Below, one piece after another: positions 22,378 to 23,048 of a stretch of DNA of 23,048 nucleotides. A model generated the notes under the pieces. The model had not been told where the DNA came from and did not search any database. It saw nothing but the letters and a program-made list of their open reading frames with translations. Positions within the stretch are counted from its first letter, which is position 1, and each line of letters starts with the position of its first letter. Location: NCBI GenBank assembly GCA_030606845.1, contig JAUWFP010000009.1:1-23048 (forward strand). Direction: 5' to 3'. The DNA is from Anaerolineales bacterium. GTDB taxonomy: Bacteria; Chloroflexota; Anaerolineae; Anaerolineales; E44-bin32. A program made the translations under genes and the position numbers.

Positions 22378-22926
22378 TCATGGGTGTTTTGACCCGTATT
22401 TTGTCAAGTCAAAATCGGTGAAATCGGCGTGGTGAAAGATAATCGATTCTGGGCGTCGCGTGAATTTTTCGCCCTCCCAGGAGTGGGTCGCCACGATATG
22501 CATGACAGTTTCTGGGATCTGATGCTTATAGCACAGGGCGACTCCTGTGAAGGGGTGGCGTAGATATTCATAGGTGCTGGCCCAAACGAACTTATCACCC
22601 TCGCGGCTGAACTCAAGCAGCTTGCCAACGTCCGCTAACAGTGCTCCGGCGATGAGCACATCCTTGTCGATAGAATACCGGTCTCCATAGGCATCGGCGA
22701 GGACTTCCTCCATGGCGATGCACAATCTACAAACAACGCTCACGTGCTCGGGGAAGGTGATCTCAACTTTATCTACCAGGAGCGTGTAAGGCATCGTCTC
22801 AAGGTCGTCAAGCTGCCAACCTCCTGCTGAGAGGGCATCCTCCCAAACCGCGATGACCTTTCCTCGTAAATCTTCGTCTTGAATCTGGTTGATTTCTGGG
22901 ATGAGATCGGCTATCGAGTTTGGCAT
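22378..22926 (-). CDS. HD-superfamily-like protein with altered HD motif
   Basis: A 182-residue helical protein resembling HD-domain phosphohydrolases. His61 (EHVSVVCRL), the central LLADVGKLLEF (96-106), His124 (LRHPFTG), His148 (HIVATHSWEG) and Asp168 (FHHADF) fall in the usual order of metal ligands. The defining HD pair, however, reads Ala98-Asp99 instead of His-Asp, so one ligand is lost and phosphohydrolase activity is doubtful. It heads the visible part of the hydro-lyase cluster with a good GGAGG seven bases before the ATG, and the next gene begins 30 bases after its stop. A regulatory or ligand-binding job linked to that pathway is plausible, but this is inference. Confidence 0.75.
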   Translation of the reverse strand: MPNSIADLIPEINQIQDEDLRGKVIAVWEDALSAGGWQLDDLETMPYTLLVDKVEITFPEHVSVVCRLCIAMEEVLADAYGDRYSIDKDVLIAGALLADVGKLLEFSREGDKFVWASTYEYLRHPFTGVALCYKHQIPETVMHIVATHSWEGEKFTRRPESIIFHHADFTDFDLTKYGSKHP

Positions 22927-22957
22927 AATAGACCTCCAAGCGTGAATGACTTACCTA

Positions 22958-23047
22958 TCAATCTAAAGAACGCGGTGCGGGACCGTCGTATGAGATTTCT
23001 GTGGGATGGATGCGGCGCATTGGCCGCTCGCGAGTCTGCTCTTCATG
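22958..23047 (-). CDS. C-terminal end of an unidentified gene (partial)
   Basis: On the - strand a frame is open from the window edge to TGA at 22958-22960 and reads HEEQTRERPMRRIHPTEISY followed by DGPAPRSLD. The composition is protein-like, and the stop sits 31 bases before the HD-like gene, the same spacing as between the next two genes, so it is probably the preceding gene of the cluster. Only about 29 residues are visible and no family can be named. Two other frames here are also open or nearly so, so the call is tentative. Confidence 0.4.
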   Translation of the reverse strand, partial: HEEQTRERPMRRIHPTEISYDGPAPRSLD

Positions 23048-23048
23048 A

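Noticed and set aside
1..23048. CRISPR arrays, tRNA or rRNA genes, riboswitches
   Set aside because: No regularly spaced repeats, cloverleaf sequences or conserved rRNA stretches were noticed on reading; a tRNA or covariance-model scan was not possible here.

Overview
The window looks like chromosomal DNA of a bacterium, most likely a Chloroflexota lineage (Anaerolineae or Dehalococcoidia/SAR202-like). This is an inference from three things: the two-subunit 2-oxoacid:ferredoxin oxidoreductase, the mix of many single unrelated genes (GNAT, DinB, cupin, DMT, USP), and short repeats of the type GTCATTTCGAGCGAAGCGAG that I associate with such genomes. No rRNA, tRNA, CRISPR array, transposase or phage gene was seen.

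Layout. Positions 1-1667 hold the end of a 2-oxoacid:ferredoxin oxidoreductase alpha gene and the complete, overlapping beta gene. A 580-base non-coding stretch with palindromic repeats follows. From 2248 to 16173 nearly every gene is on the + strand: a DMT transporter with an unknown membrane protein (2248-4373), a cupin, the translational GTPase typA (5111-6964), a YhbS-type acetyltransferase, a chloramphenicol-acetyltransferase-like protein, a haem c lipoprotein, a RimJ/RimL-type acetyltransferase, two small orphan proteins, an enoyl-CoA hydratase/isomerase, a DinB protein, a UbiA prenyltransferase, and a large fusion of a ParB/sulfiredoxin-like domain with two universal-stress-protein domains. 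The exception is a - strand pair at 7702-8561, an ECF sigma factor with its putative membrane anti-sigma factor. A phosphoesterase (-) and a small membrane protein (+) follow at 16289-17543, then a second repeat-bearing gap.

Positions 17939-23047 hold a compact - strand cluster. In transcription order it contains the tail of an unknown gene, an HD-fold-like protein with one altered metal ligand, the large and small subunits of an aconitase-superfamily hydro-lyase (LeuC/LeuD, HacA/HacB type), a beta-decarboxylating isocitrate/isopropylmalate-type dehydrogenase, and an MmgE/PrpD-family protein. Together these could dehydrate, rehydrate and oxidatively decarboxylate a citrate-like or malate-like hydroxy acid to a 2-oxoacid. 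The substrate cannot be read from the sequence, and no condensing enzyme or lyase is in the window. This cluster and the USP fusion are the best candidates for something little described.
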